Positions 31,536 through 32,596 of a DNA stretch of 32,596 nt are shown piece after piece. The first letter of the stretch is position 1; every line of letters starts with the position of its first letter. The translations under genes and the position numbers were made by a program. The stretch covers positions 1 to 32,596 of the forward strand of contig JAFSCW010000076.1 in the NCBI GenBank assembly GCA_017436605.1. The letters run 5' to 3'. Origin of the DNA: Clostridia bacterium (lineage in GTDB: Bacteria > Bacillota > Clostridia > Christensenellales > Aristaeellaceae). The notes under the pieces were generated by a model that was not told the origin of the DNA, searched no databases, and saw nothing but the letters and a program-made list of their open reading frames with translations.

Positions 31536-31811
31536 CAGACGGAGCGTATCTCGGATATGAACCGGCAGCAAACCATTATGCGCGCACTTGACAAAGGCAC
31601 TCAACACTCTGGTTGTCGATACAAAACAGCCGCAAATCTGCAGAATCAGCGCCCACAGCAGCAACGCAGACGTCACAGACAGGTGCAGACGCAAACAGAA
31701 AACACATAATCTGACAAATGAAGCAGTAAGCAGCACAGCTTGACCATTTTCTCTTGCTGCGTGCCATGATCACTGATACAGTATATAAAAATAAAACGGA
31801 GGTTTTGAGTC

Positions 31812-32408
31812 TTGAATATACTCTTTACACTTGATCAGAACTATCTTCCGCCGCTCAAGACGATCCTCATATCTCTTCTCATCAATCATCCGGGCAGTTC
31901 TTTTGACATCTATCTCGCTTCAGATAATCTGACAGAGGATGAACTTGGCGACGTGTCAAAGCTCTGCGAGCGATTCAATTCTGCACTGCATCTGATCCAC
32001 GTGGAAGACGATTGGTTTGCCGACGCGCCTACGCTGCGCTACTATTCCCGCGCCATGTACTACCGTCTGCTGGCTGCACAGCTGCTGCCTGAGGACTTGG
32101 ATCGCATTCTCTATCTTGATCCAGACATGCTCATCATCAATAATTCCATCCGCTCCCTGTATGAAACGGATCTCGGAGATTCTCTCTATGCGGCGTGTAT
32201 CCACAAGGGCCTCATGAACATCTCCAATCCGGTCAACAAAATCCGACTGTCTACGTATGAAACCGAAGGATATTACAATTCCGGCATGCTACTGATGAAT
32301 CTTGCAAGAATCCGTGAGGAAGTGCGTGCTGATGATATCTTCAACTATGTGAAGAAAAACCGGCAGCTGCTTCTGCTGCCGGATCAGGATATTCTCAACG
32401 GACTCTAG
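31812..32408 (+). pseudogene. Glycosyltransferase family 8 gene, truncated at its 3' end
   Basis: 198 residues from a TTG start with GGAGG 9 nt upstream. GT8 features are clear: MNILFTLDQNYLPPLKTILIS at the N-terminus, the metal-binding DxD motif YLDPDM (Asp103, Asp105), GYYNSGMLLMNL and LLPDQDILNGL. Intact GT8 enzymes of this type are about 300 residues or more and continue after D-Q-D-x-L-N. Here the frame ends with a TAG at 32406-32408 created by the junction to an IS200-type transposase sequence. Members transfer glucose or galactose to lipopolysaccharide, teichoic acid or protein; the role here is unknown. The missing C-terminal third makes activity doubtful. Confidence 0.85.
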
Positions 32409-32596
32409 TTGCTTCATTTAATCCAACTGTACTCACATAGTACCCTTCTGACCAAAAATGACGATTCCCGAATTTATATTTTAAGTTTGCATGCCTATCA
32501 AATATCATTAATGCAGATTTCCCTTTCAGATATCCCATAAAATCTGCCACTGCATACTTTGGCGGTATTGTCACCAGCATATGTATATGATCTGGC
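32395..32596 (-). pseudogene. tnpA: IS200/IS605-type TnpA transposase fragment
   Basis: The frame is open to the right edge, so the N-terminus lies outside. The visible part reads DHIHMLVTIPPKYAVADFMG with the HUH metal motif (HIH), then YLKGKSALMIFDRHANLKYK and GNRHFWSEGYYVSTVGLNEAT, which is a near-textbook IS200 TnpA. It then runs into glycosyltransferase sequence and stops. The catalytic Tyr, normally a few residues further in an x-x-Y-I-x-x-Q segment, is lost. The element is therefore truncated at its 3' end and cannot transpose on its own. Confidence 0.88.

Noticed and set aside
31374..31709. Short frames between manA and the GT8 gene
   Set aside because: No motif, no ribosome binding site; they overlap the manA promoter.

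Overview
The window looks like the chromosome of an anaerobic, carbohydrate-fermenting member of the Bacillota (Clostridia). The evidence is strong GGAGG-type ribosome binding sites before almost every gene, an oxygen-sensitive glycyl radical enzyme with its activase, Gram-positive style LacI/MFS/GH gene sets, and moderately GC-rich coding DNA with AT-rich gaps. The genus cannot be told from the sequence.

Layout. (1) 1-4797, + strand: a fructan-type glycosidase operon with the tail of a probable GH32 protein, two GH32 proteins and a DUF2961/GH172 protein, closed by a strong terminator. (2) 4947-9858, - strand: a tight four-gene operon encoding a short, unassigned glycyl radical enzyme (GRE), its radical-SAM activase, an iron-type alcohol dehydrogenase and an esterase. 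It faces a + strand group of a LacI-type regulator, an MFS transporter and a serine hydrolase (10272-13629). The gap between them holds good promoters and two copies of the palindrome TGTGCATTTGCACA, 107 bp apart. (3) 13870-15666, - strand: a lone amylosucrase-type GH13 gene. (4) 15667-16407: a gene-poor scar with an integrase relic, paired TGTGACAC repeats and two terminators. (5) 16408-30302, - strand: a 13-gene block (PFK-like kinase; SsuABC/TauABC-type ABC importer; 7-TM histidine kinase; Pgi; NarL-type response regulator; NagB-like; NagA; class II aldolase; TIM-like protein; LarA-like protein; TauE/SafE permease). (6) ManA, then a GT8 gene and an IS200-type transposase that truncate each other at one junction at the right end.

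How it works together. In region 5 the enzymes would form a complete upper-glycolysis-like route (deacetylase, deaminase, isomerase, kinase, aldolase, triose isomerase), but several are divergent paralogues. The transporter is of the sulfonate/small-molecule type rather than a sugar type, and a LarA-like protein and a TauE-type exporter are attached. Three promoters in this block share an 18-20 bp site, GGGATG-N9-CAT(A/C)C, each lying directly upstream of a poor -35 and a perfect TATAAT -10. This ties the block together as one activator-controlled regulon, probably run by its own two-component system. I regard this regulon and the GRE operon as the two most interesting systems here. The substrate of each is unknown.
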